Assembly: GCA_947500055.1 (NCBI GenBank)
Contig: CANMQO010000001.1
Location: 248,001-312,000 of the forward strand
DNA from: an uncultured Paracoccaceae bacterium
Lineage (GTDB): Bacteria > Pseudomonadota > Alphaproteobacteria > Rhodobacterales > Rhodobacteraceae
Direction of reading: 5' to 3'
Length of the DNA stretch: 64,000 bases
A program made the translations under genes and the position numbers. Shown here piece by piece: positions 8,845-18,133 of the stretch. The notes beneath the pieces were generated by a model, which had not been told where the DNA came from, ran no database searches, and saw only the letters and a list, made by a program, of their open reading frames with translations. Positions within the stretch are counted from its first letter, which is position 1. Each line of letters begins with the position of its first letter.

Positions 8845-8870
8845 ACGCGTAATTGCAGACGAGGGTTAAC

Positions 8871-9791
8871 ATGGCGGAAAAACCACGCAGTTTTCAGGAG
8901 ATCATCCTGCGGCTTCAGAATTACTGGGCCGGGCGCGGCTGCGCCATTTTGCAGCCCTACGATATGGAGGTGGGCGCAGGCACCTTTCACCCGGCGACAA
9001 CGCTGCGCGCGCTGGGCTCAAAACCCTGGGCCGCAGCCTATGTCCAGCCGTCCCGCCGCCCGACCGATGGCCGCTATGGCGAAAACCCCAACCGGTTGCA
9101 GCATTACTATCAGTACCAGGTCATCATCAAACCATCGCCACCCGATCTGCAGGAGATCTATCTGGGCTCGCTTGAGGCGATTGGCATTGATGCCTCCATG
9201 CATGATATCCGCTTTGTCGAGGATGATTGGGAAAGCCCGACATTGGGCGCCTGGGGGCTGGGCTGGGAAGTCTGGTGCGACGGGATGGAAGTAAGCCAGT
9301 TCACCTATTTCCAGCAGGTCGGCGGCCATGATTGCAGGCCCGTATCGGGCGAATTGACCTATGGGTTGGAGCGCTTGGCGATCTATATTCTGGGCGTCGA
9401 TCACGTGATGGATATGCCGTTCAACGATCCGCAATCGCCGATCCCGCTGACCTATGGCGACGTCTTCAAACAGACCGAACAGGAATATGCCCGCTGGAAT
9501 TTTGATGTGGCCGATACGGATGTGTTGTTGCAACATTTCAAGGATGCGGAGGCCGAATGCCAGCGCATCCTTGATGAACCCGCAGATGATCCAAAAACCG
9601 GCCTGCGGATCATCATGGCGCACCCGGCCTATGACCAATGCATCAAGGCATCCCACGTGTTTAATCTGCTCGATGCGCGCGGGGTGATCTCTGTCACCGA
9701 ACGGCAGGCCTATATCGGGCGGGTGCGGGCGCTGGCCAAGATGTGTGCCGATGCCTTTGTCCAGACAGAGGCCGGAGGGCAGGCCGCCTGA
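8871..9791 (+). CDS. glyQ: Glycyl-tRNA synthetase alpha subunit
   Basis: 306 residues. Highly conserved alpha-subunit blocks are present: [43 protein letters not shown] and [19 protein letters not shown]. With GlyS it forms the heterotetrameric enzyme that charges tRNA-Gly in the cytoplasm; this subunit holds most of the class II catalytic core. I place the start at ATG 8871, after GAGGG at 8861, rather than the in-frame TTG at 8853. The stop overlaps the next start (TGATG). Confidence 0.97.
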   Translation: MAEKPRSFQEIILRLQNYWAGRGCAILQPYDMEVGAGTFHPATTLRALGSKPWAAAYVQPSRRPTDGRYGENPNRLQHYYQYQVIIKPSPPDLQEIYLGSLEAIGIDASMHDIRFVEDDWESPTLGAWGLGWEVWCDGMEVSQFTYFQQVGGHDCRPVSGELTYGLERLAIYILGVDHVMDMPFNDPQSPIPLTYGDVFKQTEQEYARWNFDVADTDVLLQHFKDAEAECQRILDEPADDPKTGLRIIMAHPAYDQCIKASHVFNLLDARGVISVTERQAYIGRVRALAKMCADAFVQTEAGGQAA

Positions 9792-10312
9792 TGGCACGTT
9801 TTGCAATTGTGGGGATCGTTGTGGCGGCTTTGATCGCGGGCATCTTGCTCTATTACCAACAGGTTTATGCCTATTACACACCCGTGCAGGCGGAGGCGGC
9901 GGATGTGCGTCTGACATCCGTGGTCACCGGCGCGCCGGAAGAGGTCATCCATGACAGTTTCGAGGCGATTGATGCCGAGAGCAGCCCGCTGCGCTACCGC
10001 GCCTGTTTCACCATCCCGCTCAGCCAGGCGATGCTGACCGAAACCTATGTCATCTATGACAATGCCGAACCGCGCGTCGCCCCCGGCTGGTTTGACTGTT
10101 TCGATGCCGAACAGATCGGCACGGATCTGCGCGGGGATGCAATCGCGTTTCTGGGTGTCGAAAACATCCAATACGGGATCGACCGGATCGTTGCCGTTTA
10201 TCCCGATGGCCGGGCCTATGCCTGGCACCAGATCAATGAATGCGGCGAGGTTGTTTTTGATGGCAACCCTGTTCCCGAAACCTGCCCGCCGAAACCTGAA
10301 AGCGCTGAATAA
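9791..10312 (+). CDS. DUF6446-like membrane-anchored protein between glyQ and glyS
   Basis: 173 residues. An N-terminal hydrophobic helix (about residues 4-22, FAIVGIVVAALIAGILLYYQ) serves as an uncleaved anchor or signal peptide, followed by a periplasmic domain. It resembles a small protein that Roseobacter-group bacteria keep between glyQ and glyS (DUF6446 in current nomenclature, from memory). The domain has four cysteines (RACFT, FDCFD, NECGE, ETCPP) that could form disulfides. It overlaps glyQ and glyS by 1 nt each, so its translation is tied to tRNA synthetase production. Function unknown. Confidence 0.72.
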   Translation: MARFAIVGIVVAALIAGILLYYQQVYAYYTPVQAEAADVRLTSVVTGAPEEVIHDSFEAIDAESSPLRYRACFTIPLSQAMLTETYVIYDNAEPRVAPGWFDCFDAEQIGTDLRGDAIAFLGVENIQYGIDRIVAVYPDGRAYAWHQINECGEVVFDGNPVPETCPPKPESAE

Positions 10313-12621
10313 TGCCCGATCTTCTGATTGAACTCTTTTCCGAGGAAATCCCCGCGCGCATGCAAAAACGCGCCTCTGAGGATCTCAAAAAGCTGGTGAC
10401 AGACGGGCTGGTCGAGGCAGGTTTGACCTATGCGGGCGCTGCCGCATTCGCGACGCCCCGCCGCCTGACCCTGTCGGTGGAGGGGCTGACCGGTGAAAGC
10501 AAAGCGGTGCGCGAGGAACGGCGCGGCCCGAAGGTTGGTGCGCCGGACAAGGCGATTGAGGGGTTCCTGCGCGGGGCCGGTGTGGCCCGCGAGGATCTAG
10601 AGGTCCGTGATGACAAGAAGGGGCAGGTCTATTTCGCCGTTGTCGAAAAGCCGGGACGCAAGGCGGCTGATATCGTGGCCGAGCTGCTTGAGGCGACGAT
10701 CCGCAATTTCCCATGGCCGAAATCCATGCGCTGGGGTGATGGCCCACTGAAATGGGTGCGCCCGCTGCATTCGATCCTGTGCATCCTATGTGATGAGGCC
10801 GGGGCAGAGGTGGTGCCGCTGGATATCGACGGGATAAGGTCAGGCAACACGACCCAGGGTCATCGGTTCATGGCCAAGGGCGCAATTTCTGTTTCATCTT
10901 TTGATGATTACGAGGCAAAGCTAAAGCGTGCCTATGTGGTGTTGCGTGCCGATGAGCGGGCAGAAATGATCTGGCATGATGCCACCAATCAGGCTTTTGC
11001 CGCCGGGTTGGAAGTGGTCGAGGATCGCGGGCTGCTGGCAGAGGTTGCGGGGCTGGTCGAATGGCCGGTCGTCCTGCTCGGCCGCATTGATGATGACTTT
11101 CTGGGGCTGCCGCCAGAGGTGTTGCAGACATCCATGAAAGAGCATCAGAAGTTCTTTTCCGTGAAAAACCCCAAGACGGGCCGGATCGAACGCTTTGTCA
11201 CCGTGGCAAATATGGAAACGGCAGACAACGGCGCGACGATCCTTGCGGGCAACCAAAAGGTGCTTTCTGCGCGGCTGGCAGATGCGAAGTTCTTTTGGGA
11301 GAATGATCTGCGGGTGGCCAAAGCTGACGCAGGCAACGGCTTCGAGCCGTGGTTCGATAGCCTGAGGAATGTCACGTTTCACAACAAACTCGGCACCCAA
11401 GCGGAACTCATCAATCGAATGGCAACGCTTGCCCGAGAAATCGCGCCTAGCGTCGGCGCGAACCCTGACGTGGCAGAGCAGGCAGCGCTGGTGGCAAAGG
11501 TCGATTTGGCGTCAGAGATGGTCTACGAGTTTCCAGAACTTCAGGGTGTGATGGGGCGCTACTACCTTAAGCACGCTCGCTATATTGATGATGTCGCTGA
11601 TGCAGCGCGAGATCACTATGCACCACTGGGGCCGTCCGATCAGGTGCCATCCGCGCCGGTCTCGGTCGCCGTTTCGCTTGCAGAGAAGATCGACAAACTG
11701 ACCGGGTTCTGGGCGATTGATGAGAAACCGACCGGGAGCAAAGATCCCTTTGCGCTGCGAAGGGCGACGCTTGGTGATTGTCGGCTGAAGGTCGAAAATG
11801 GGATTCGTATCTCGCTGAATAGTTTGGTCTCGGATGCCTATTTTGGAATTCAGGAATCTCTGGTTCGAAGTAGTTCAACTTGGGCCGGGTCCGCTGAGTG
11901 TGCCTTCAAACTGGCGGATGGACGTTTTGCAGCCATCTGCTATCCGAGAGTGACAGATGCAGAGGAAGTTTACCTTTTTGCAATTGAAGACATAAGAAAA
12001 AATGAAGAGCTTGAGTTTTGGTTTTTTCCGTCTGGGGTCTCTGACGACGCCAGAGATGCGTGGAAACTCGTAGGTAAGCGAGAAGTTGTCTCAAGCCTCC
12101 TCTCCTTCTTCCACGACCGCCTCAAAGTCTTCCTCCGCGACAAAGGCATCCGCCATGACATCATCGACGCCTGCATTGCCATGCCGGGCAATGACGACCT
12201 GACCTTGCTCGTGAAACGGGCAGAGGCTTTGGCGGCGACCCTTGCCACTGACGACGGCGAAAACCTGATCCAGGGGTTCAAGCGCGCCAACAACATCCTG
12301 ACCCAGGCCGAGGAAAAGGACGGGGTGGAATATTCTTATGGGGCTGACCTGAAATACGCCGAGGAAGACGCCGAAAAGGCGCTTTTTGCCGCCCTTGATG
12401 CTGCGGATGCAAAGATCGCGCCAGCGATGGAAGCTGAAGATTTCAGCACGGCGATGACTGCCATGGCGGCACTTCGCGGCCCGATTGATCAATTTTTCAC
12501 CGATGTGCAAGTGAACGCCGAAAGTCAGGTGGTGCGCCGCAACCGGCTTAACCTTTTGTCACGTATCAGGAAAATTTGCCTGAGCGTTGCAGATCTGACG
12601 AAAATCGAAGGCTCGTCATAA
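10312..12621 (+). CDS. glyS: Glycyl-tRNA synthetase beta subunit with internal insertion
   Basis: 769 residues; the E. coli protein has 689. The N-terminal block LLIELFSEEIPARMQ, the motif GHRFM, the SMKEHQKFF region, the DPFALRRATLG block and the C-terminal anticodon-binding domain are all present. The extra length is an insert of about 90 residues (roughly 505-594) between DPFALRRATLGDCRLKV and LLSFFHDRLKVFL. Bases about 11,340-12,090, covering the insert and its upstream flank, are visibly more AT-rich and use different codons than the rest of the gene, suggesting a recombinational import. It functions with GlyQ in charging tRNA-Gly. A weak hairpin plus T-run (AAATC...GATTTTT) follows the stop. 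Confidence 0.95.
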   Translation: MPDLLIELFSEEIPARMQKRASEDLKKLVTDGLVEAGLTYAGAAAFATPRRLTLSVEGLTGESKAVREERRGPKVGAPDKAIEGFLRGAGVAREDLEVRDDKKGQVYFAVVEKPGRKAADIVAELLEATIRNFPWPKSMRWGDGPLKWVRPLHSILCILCDEAGAEVVPLDIDGIRSGNTTQGHRFMAKGAISVSSFDDYEAKLKRAYVVLRADERAEMIWHDATNQAFAAGLEVVEDRGLLAEVAGLVEWPVVLLGRIDDDFLGLPPEVLQTSMKEHQKFFSVKNPKTGRIERFVTVANMETADNGATILAGNQKVLSARLADAKFFWENDLRVAKADAGNGFEPWFDSLRNVTFHNKLGTQAELINRMATLAREIAPSVGANPDVAEQAALVAKVDLASEMVYEFPELQGVMGRYYLKHARYIDDVADAARDHYAPLGPSDQVPSAPVSVAVSLAEKIDKLTGFWAIDEKPTGSKDPFALRRATLGDCRLKVENGIRISLNSLVSDAYFGIQESLVRSSSTWAGSAECAFKLADGRFAAICYPRVTDAEEVYLFAIEDIRKNEELEFWFFPSGVSDDARDAWKLVGKREVVSSLLSFFHDRLKVFLRDKGIRHDIIDACIAMPGNDDLTLLVKRAEALAATLATDDGENLIQGFKRANNILTQAEEKDGVEYSYGADLKYAEEDAEKALFAALDAADAKIAPAMEAEDFSTAMTAMAALRGPIDQFFTDVQVNAESQVVRRNRLNLLSRIRKICLSVADLTKIEGSS

Positions 12622-12692
12622 ATCTGTTAAGATTTTTGTTCCTGTAGAGGATTTATCGCCTATGCTGCACCCACGTCATAGATGGTGCCGCA

Positions 12693-15242
12693 GTGCAGCA
12701 ACAAACAACATATCAGGCCCTGACGCTCATTACTCCCACGGCGGCGATGCATGCTTCCGTGCATGGGCGACGTGCGAAATGCCTGCAGCGTCTGGTGCGC
12801 CTCGGCTTTCCGGTGCCGATGACGATGGCGCTGTCCTTTGATGCTGTGCATGACGTGGCGCTGGGTAATATGCCTGATATGGATGCGCTTATGGCGCCGT
12901 TTGGGGCGCAGCCGCTGTTATCGGTGCGCCCGTCCAGCCAGGATCAGGATTGGGGTGGTCCCGGTGCGATCCTGAATATCGGGATGAACGATGCCCGTCA
13001 TGCCGAAATGATCGCGGTCATCGGTGAATGGTCGGCAACCGCGCTTTATCTGCGCTTTGTCCAATCCTATGCGATCCATGTGGCACGGCTTGACCCGGAT
13101 GAGTTTCATCTGCCCGATGTGCCAGACGCGGCAAGCCTGAAGGCGATGTTGGACACTTATGAACTGGAAACCGATGAGCCGTTCCCGCAGGACCCAGCGG
13201 TGCAACTGGCTGGTGTTTTGCGGTCGATGGCCCGCGCATGGGATGGCACCACCGCCCGTCTGCTGCGGCAGGCCAAGGGCGCGCCTGCCGATGCCGGGCT
13301 GGGTCTTGTCGTGCAGGCGATGGCGCTGGGTGTGGGCGAGGGTGAAAGCGGCTCTGGCGTGATCCAGTATGTCAGCAGCACAACCGGCGCGCCGCAGGTG
13401 ACCGGCCGTTATCTGGGCCAGAGTCAGGGGCGCGAGGCGTTAAGCGGGGCGGATGGGTCCCTGTTTCTGACCCGCGATCCGCGTGGTCCGTCATTGGAAG
13501 AACGCTGCCCCGAGGCATTCGCCGAGCTGATCGACTGCGGCGAGAAATGCCGCCAGCGTCTGCGCGAAGAAATGCAGGTGGAATTTACCATTGAAAACGG
13601 TGGTTTGCATATTCTGGATGCGGTGCCGATCCAACGATCCTCACGGGCGTCTGTACGGATTGCTGTCGCCTTGGCCGAAGATGGGGTCATCCCCCGCGAA
13701 GAGGCCGTTTTGCGTGTGGAACCGGCGACCCTGTCGGAATTGCTGCATCGCCAGATTGACCCCGAAGCCAAGCGCGACCTGATTGTCAGTGGCATTCCGG
13801 CCAGCCCCGGTGCCGCCACGGGCCGCATCGTGATGACTGCAAATGAAGCGCAGGCCAGTGCCGCCCGCGGTGAAGCCTGCGTGCTGGTGCGCCGCGAAAC
13901 AACGCCCGAGGATATTCGCGGTATGCATGCAGCACAGGCGGTCTTGACCATGCGCGGCGGTGTCACCAGCCATGCTGCCGTGATTGGCCGTGGTCTGGGT
14001 GTGCCTTGTGTTGTTGGTGCCTCTGATCTGAATGTTGATCGCAAGGGCCGCCGGTTTTCCGGGCCGGATGGCCGCGTCTTTGCCGCAGGTGATGTGATTA
14101 CCGTCGATGGGACAACCGGCCAGATCCTTGCCGGTGAGCCGCCCATGCTGGAGGCCGCGCTAGACGGTGCCTTCCAGACCCTGCTGCAATGGGCCGATGA
14201 GTTTCGCGATATCGGTGTGCGCGCCAATGCCGACACGCCCGCCGACGCCCAGACCGCCCGTAACTTCGCCGCCGAGGGCATTGGTCTTTGCCGCACGGAG
14301 CACATGTTCTTCGAAGGTGACCGCCTGCGTGTCATGCGCGAGATGATTTTTGCCGAAGAGGGCGAGGATCGTCGTGCTGTTCTGGATCGCTTGCTGCCGA
14401 TGCAACGTGCGGATTTTCAGGCCCTGATCGAGATCATGGAAGGCCGCAATGTCTGCGTCCGCCTGTTTGATCCACCGCTGCATGAGTTTCTGCCCGTCGA
14501 CAAGGCCGGGCTGCGCGATCTTGCGGAACAAACCGCGCTGCCGCTTGCCGAGGTGACAGAGCGTGTTGACGCGATGAAGGAGTATAACCCGATGCTGGGG
14601 ATGCGCGGCGTCCGTCTTGGCATTGCGATACCTGAAATCTACGACATGCAGGCCCATGCGATTTTCGAGGCGGCGGCGGCAGCCCGTGCAACGGGAACGG
14701 ATGTGACGGTCGAGATCATGATCCCGCTGGTCAGTGCCATGCGCGAGGTTGAGTTGGTCAAGGCCCGGATTGATGCGGTTGCAACTGCGGTGATGACCAA
14801 GACCAAGACGGAATTTGATTATCGTCTGGGCGTGATGGTCGAAACCCCCCGTGCCGCCTTGCGTGCCCAGGACATCGCCGAACATGCCGAATTCCTGTCA
14901 TTTGGCACAAATGACCTGACCCAGATGACCTATGGTCTGTCCCGCGATGACGCCAGCCGCTTCATGTCGGCCTATGTGAAGCAAGGCGTTTATGCCGAGG
15001 ATCCGTTTCATACGCTGGATGTGGAAGGTGTCGGCGAGTTGATTGCCCTTGGTGCTGAAAGGGGCCGTCGTGGCCGCAAGGATGTTATTCTGTCAATCTG
15101 CGGTGAACATGGCGGCACCCGCGCCGCCATCGCGTTTTCCCGTTTGCATGGGTTTGATTACGTGTCCTGTTCGCCATTTCGGGTCCCCGTTGCGCGACTC
15201 ACCGCGGCCCAATTGGCGCTGCGTGATGGGGTGACTGGCTAA
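12693..15242 (+). CDS. Pyruvate phosphate dikinase-like PEP-binding protein with degenerate ATP-grasp half
   Basis: 849 residues. The swivelling phosphohistidine domain is intact (RGGVTSHAAVIGRGLG). The PEP/pyruvate barrel is complete: GIGLCRTEHMFF, CVRLFDPPLHEFLP, GMRGVRLGI, SFGTNDLTQMTYGLSRDD and the cysteine in ICGEHGG. The N-terminal nucleotide domain is altered: HGRRAKCL replaces the usual GGKGANL, VRPSSQDQDWGGPGA replaces VRSGA..SMPGMMDT, and LHILDAVPIQR replaces LYMLQTRNGKR. A normal PPDK would interconvert PEP and pyruvate with ATP/Pi; here the ATP reaction is doubtful. Position after glyS is where ppdK sits in related genomes as I remember them. The start is GTG 12693; ATG 12747 is an alternative. 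Confidence 0.82.
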   Translation: MQQQTTYQALTLITPTAAMHASVHGRRAKCLQRLVRLGFPVPMTMALSFDAVHDVALGNMPDMDALMAPFGAQPLLSVRPSSQDQDWGGPGAILNIGMNDARHAEMIAVIGEWSATALYLRFVQSYAIHVARLDPDEFHLPDVPDAASLKAMLDTYELETDEPFPQDPAVQLAGVLRSMARAWDGTTARLLRQAKGAPADAGLGLVVQAMALGVGEGESGSGVIQYVSSTTGAPQVTGRYLGQSQGREALSGADGSLFLTRDPRGPSLEERCPEAFAELIDCGEKCRQRLREEMQVEFTIENGGLHILDAVPIQRSSRASVRIAVALAEDGVIPREEAVLRVEPATLSELLHRQIDPEAKRDLIVSGIPASPGAATGRIVMTANEAQASAARGEACVLVRRETTPEDIRGMHAAQAVLTMRGGVTSHAAVIGRGLGVPCVVGASDLNVDRKGRRFSGPDGRVFAAGDVITVDGTTGQILAGEPPMLEAALDGAFQTLLQWADEFRDIGVRANADTPADAQTARNFAAEGIGLCRTEHMFFEGDRLRVMREMIFAEEGEDRRAVLDRLLPMQRADFQALIEIMEGRNVCVRLFDPPLHEFLPVDKAGLRDLAEQTALPLAEVTERVDAMKEYNPMLGMRGVRLGIAIPEIYDMQAHAIFEAAAAARATGTDVTVEIMIPLVSAMREVELVKARIDAVATAVMTKTKTEFDYRLGVMVETPRAALRAQDIAEHAEFLSFGTNDLTQMTYGLSRDDASRFMSAYVKQGVYAEDPFHTLDVEGVGELIALGAERGRRGRKDVILSICGEHGGTRAAIAFSRLHGFDYVSCSPFRVPVARLTAAQLALRDGVTG

Positions 15243-15434
15243 GCAACGCCCCCGGCTGTGACATATTTGCGGCAGACTGCGTCCGGACAGGCGACAATGC
15301 GATGCTGCGCTGCGGCATAAACCGCCGGTTCGTGGACAGTCCCGGCCCGGGGGTAGACGCAAGGGTCACTTTCCCTTAAAGACACGACCGCTAGCGCGGG
15401 GCTTTGCCGTGTTGTTTCCTGGGTGGGAATAGTG

Positions 15435-16106
15435 ATGATGATTTTTAAGGCGTTGCGTGCCACATTTGTTGTGGCGCTACTAACAATTTTTGTGCCTGCC
15501 GTTGCGATGGCAGATGAATTGATGATCAGCAGACTTGGTGCCCTTTTAGGGCAGGAACGTCAGGCGCTGGCAGTTGTGCCGGATAATCGCCTGGCCGCAT
15601 TGACCAGTTTGCCGCCAGCCAACGAGCGGGGCGTTTCGACGAAAGCGGGCGTCCGCTATGACCGCTCCTTTCTGGCATCGCTGCCAGCTGCCAGCGGTGG
15701 GGAACAATGGCAGTGCCTGTCAGAGGCGCTTTATTTTGAAGCGCGTGGCGAGAGTGTCGAAGGCATGTTTGCCGTGGGCGAGGTGATCCTGAACCGCGTT
15801 GACAGCAACATCTTCCCCGATACGCTTTGCACCGTGATCAATCAGGGGACCGGTCGCAAATATGCCTGCCAATTCACCTATACCTGTGACGGTCTGGCCG
15901 AAACGATTGCTGAGCCGCGCGCGTGGGAACGTGTGGGTAAAGTTGCCCGGATGCTGATTGACGGTGCACCACGTTCGCTGACAGGTGGCGCGACCCATTA
16001 CCATACCAAGGCGGTGAACCCGTCATGGGCGCGGGTTTACCCACGTACAACATCCATTGGCTCGCATTACTTTTATCGCAAGCCGACACGCACAGCATCA
16101 AACTGA
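15435..16106 (+). CDS. SleB-like cell wall hydrolase (Hydrolase_2)
   Basis: 223 residues from ATG 15435 (GGTGGGA about 8 nt upstream). A signal peptide is visible (about 1-26, ending AMADE). The catalytic domain starts at about residue 95 with LSEALYFEARGESVEGM, which contains the conserved ALYxEARGE motif with the putative catalytic glutamate. It continues through AVGEVILNRVDS and ends with THYHT and SHYFYR. Such proteins are lytic enzymes acting on peptidoglycan in the periplasm. It appears monocistronic. Confidence 0.88.
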   Translation: MMIFKALRATFVVALLTIFVPAVAMADELMISRLGALLGQERQALAVVPDNRLAALTSLPPANERGVSTKAGVRYDRSFLASLPAASGGEQWQCLSEALYFEARGESVEGMFAVGEVILNRVDSNIFPDTLCTVINQGTGRKYACQFTYTCDGLAETIAEPRAWERVGKVARMLIDGAPRSLTGGATHYHTKAVNPSWARVYPRTTSIGSHYFYRKPTRTASN

Positions 16107-16202
16107 CGTCGGGCTTCGCAGGCTGAACGTCGCCTGTGGTGCTTGCCCGATGTCGATTGGGCTAGTATCGAACAGCGATACGCTACCTGTGCGGACCAGA
16201 TG

Positions 16203-17120
16203 ATGACCGATGATATTCGCCTTGCTTTTGCCCATCCCAGTGAACGGGCAGAGGCCAGCAGCCAGACCCCTTGTGACCGTATTTCCCTGCGCGATTATGT
16301 CGTCGAGGTCGAAATCGGGGCGTTTCAGCAGGAACGCGGCACGTTGCAGAGGGTGCGGTTCAATGTGGTGGTTGAGGTTCTGCCCCTGACAGGCCCCATC
16401 GAGGACGATGTCGACCGCATCCTGTCTTATGACAAGGTGACCGAGGCCATCGGGATAGAGCTTGAGGCCGAGCGCATCAACTTGCTGGAAACCCTTGCCG
16501 CCCGTGTCGCCGAACGCATCCTGCTTGAACCGCAGGCGGAGCGGGTCTTTGTCCGTATCGAAAAACTGGATCGCGGCCCGTTTGCGCTCGGGGTTGAGAT
16601 TGTGAGGTCACGCGATGGGGTTGATCTGGCAGGGCAGGACCATGTGGAGGCACCGCATCCCCGCATCGTCTATCTGCCGCATGACGCCGCTGTATCCCCG
16701 CAACTGACAGGCTGGCTGGATCAGTTGATTGCGATGGATGCCCCTTTGATCATCTGCGTTGATGCGGGCGATATCATGCCGCCTCAGGCCGGAAACCCGC
16801 TGGCGCAGCGCCGTATTGATCTGTTGGCGATTGAACAAAACGCCTGGCGGTTGGCCGCAAGGGATCGGCGGGCCAAGGTTGTCGAAACGCGGACCGAATT
16901 GGATTGGGCGATGAAGAACGGCCAGACCTGTATCTGGGCCCCATCCAAGATCGTTCTGGATGCGGTTGATGGTCCATCTGCCAGCCCTGCCGACACCGCA
17001 GCACTTGTGGCCTGGTTCGCGGGTGAAATGTCCGCCAAGGAATTGTTGATCATCGGGGCCGACGCGCCCAACGCCCCCGTACCGGTTCGCCAGATTGATC
17101 TTGCGACAAAGACGATCTGA
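16203..17120 (+). CDS. folB: Dihydroneopterin aldolase fused to an amino-acid-kinase-like domain
   Basis: 305 residues, against about 120 for a plain FolB. The N-terminal half (about 25-135) is FolB: SLRDYVVEVEIGAFQQERG, SYDKVTEAI, NLLETLAARVAERIL and VFVRIEKLDRG. It releases glycolaldehyde from 7,8-dihydroneopterin in folate synthesis. The C-terminal half (about 150-305) resembles the C-terminal part of amino-acid-kinase-superfamily proteins: QRRIDLLAIEQNAWRLA, IWAPSKIVL and DTAALVAWFAGEMSAKELL. The phosphate-binding Gly-rich start of that fold is not recognisable. It is coupled to folP by TGATG. The start could also be ATG 16200 or TTG 16143. Confidence 0.85.
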   Translation: MTDDIRLAFAHPSERAEASSQTPCDRISLRDYVVEVEIGAFQQERGTLQRVRFNVVVEVLPLTGPIEDDVDRILSYDKVTEAIGIELEAERINLLETLAARVAERILLEPQAERVFVRIEKLDRGPFALGVEIVRSRDGVDLAGQDHVEAPHPRIVYLPHDAAVSPQLTGWLDQLIAMDAPLIICVDAGDIMPPQAGNPLAQRRIDLLAIEQNAWRLAARDRRAKVVETRTELDWAMKNGQTCIWAPSKIVLDAVDGPSASPADTAALVAWFAGEMSAKELLIIGADAPNAPVPVRQIDLATKTI

Positions 17121-18133
17121 TGACGGCCTATTATCGCCCCCTTGTGCAGATGGGCCGGGATCGTCCCGAAGCGGCGCTGCCCCTTGCTGGCGGGTGGTGC
17201 TGGTTTCGTGAGGTGGTCGTGCATCGTCGTGATGCGGCACCCCAGACAATCCCGGCGGAAGAGGTGCCGGATGGCATGCTGGCCCGATTGACCGCCCCGC
17301 GCCCGCATGTGGCCGGGCTGTCGATGGACCGCCCGCAGATTATGGGGATTTTGAATGTCACCCCGGATAGTTTTTCGGACGGCGGAAAGTTCACCCAATC
17401 CGACAGGGCTGTTGATCACGCCATGCAGATGGTCGGCGATGGGGCCGCGATCATCGATATTGGCGGCGAAAGCACACGCCCCGGCGCGGCGGAAGTCCCG
17501 ATCCAGCAGGAGATCGCCCGTACTGCGCCGACAATCACCGCAATCCGGGGGCAAAGCGCCGTGCCAATCTCAATTGACACCCGCAAGGCTGCGGTCGCGC
17601 GGGCTGCAATTGATGCGGGGGCATCGCTGATCAATGATGTTGCGGCCTTCACTTATGATCCGGCGCTGGCTGACGTGGCGGCTGAGGTGGGTCTGCCAGT
17701 CTGTCTGATGCACGCCCAGGGCAGCCCTGAAACCATGCAGGCCGACCCGCGTTATGATGATGTGCTGCTGGATGTTTATGATTTTCTAGCGGAACGTGTG
17801 GCCGCAGCTACAGCGCAAGGCATCGCTGCCGATCAGATTATTGTTGATCCGGGGATCGGGTTTGGCAAGACGATTGACCATAACCTTGCGCTTTTGCGTG
17901 GTTTGTCGCTGTTTCATGGGTTGGGTTGCCCGATCCTTCTTGGGGCCTCAAGGAAGCGGTTCATAGGGAGCATTGGCGGTGGGCAATCAGCCGCTGACCG
18001 GGTTGCAGGATCTGTCGCGGTTGCCCTGCAAGGGCTGCGACAGGGGGTGCAAATCCTGCGGGTTCACGATACGTTTGAAACCAAACAGGCGTTTGATCTG
18101 GAACTGGCAATCAACGGAGCAGGGCAAGAATGA
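17120..18133 (+). CDS. folP: Dihydropteroate synthase
   Basis: 337 residues. The DHPS signature [17 protein letters not shown] begins near residue 74 and is followed by [67 protein letters not shown] and GASRKRFIG. It condenses p-aminobenzoate with 6-hydroxymethyl-dihydropterin diphosphate and is the sulfonamide target. The extra 70 N-terminal residues, with a WCWFREV patch, are common in this group. It overlaps folB by 1 nt and glmM by 4 nt (ATGA), so the three genes form an operon. Confidence 0.96.
   Translation: MTAYYRPLVQMGRDRPEAALPLAGGWCWFREVVVHRRDAAPQTIPAEEVPDGMLARLTAPRPHVAGLSMDRPQIMGILNVTPDSFSDGGKFTQSDRAVDHAMQMVGDGAAIIDIGGESTRPGAAEVPIQQEIARTAPTITAIRGQSAVPISIDTRKAAVARAAIDAGASLINDVAAFTYDPALADVAAEVGLPVCLMHAQGSPETMQADPRYDDVLLDVYDFLAERVAAATAQGIAADQIIVDPGIGFGKTIDHNLALLRGLSLFHGLGCPILLGASRKRFIGSIGGGQSAADRVAGSVAVALQGLRQGVQILRVHDTFETKQAFDLELAINGAGQE

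Noticed and set aside
9018-9917. Long open frame (299 codons) on the minus strand across glyQ.
   Set aside because: Antisense shadow of a highly conserved tRNA synthetase gene.
15239-15463. Minus-strand frame of 74 residues between the PPDK-like and SleB-like genes, with a two-cysteine patch (RIVACPDAVCRKYV).
   Set aside because: It overlaps the ends of both neighbours, has no clear ribosome site, and its third codon positions are not strongly GC-rich. A real small gene cannot be excluded, but support is too weak.
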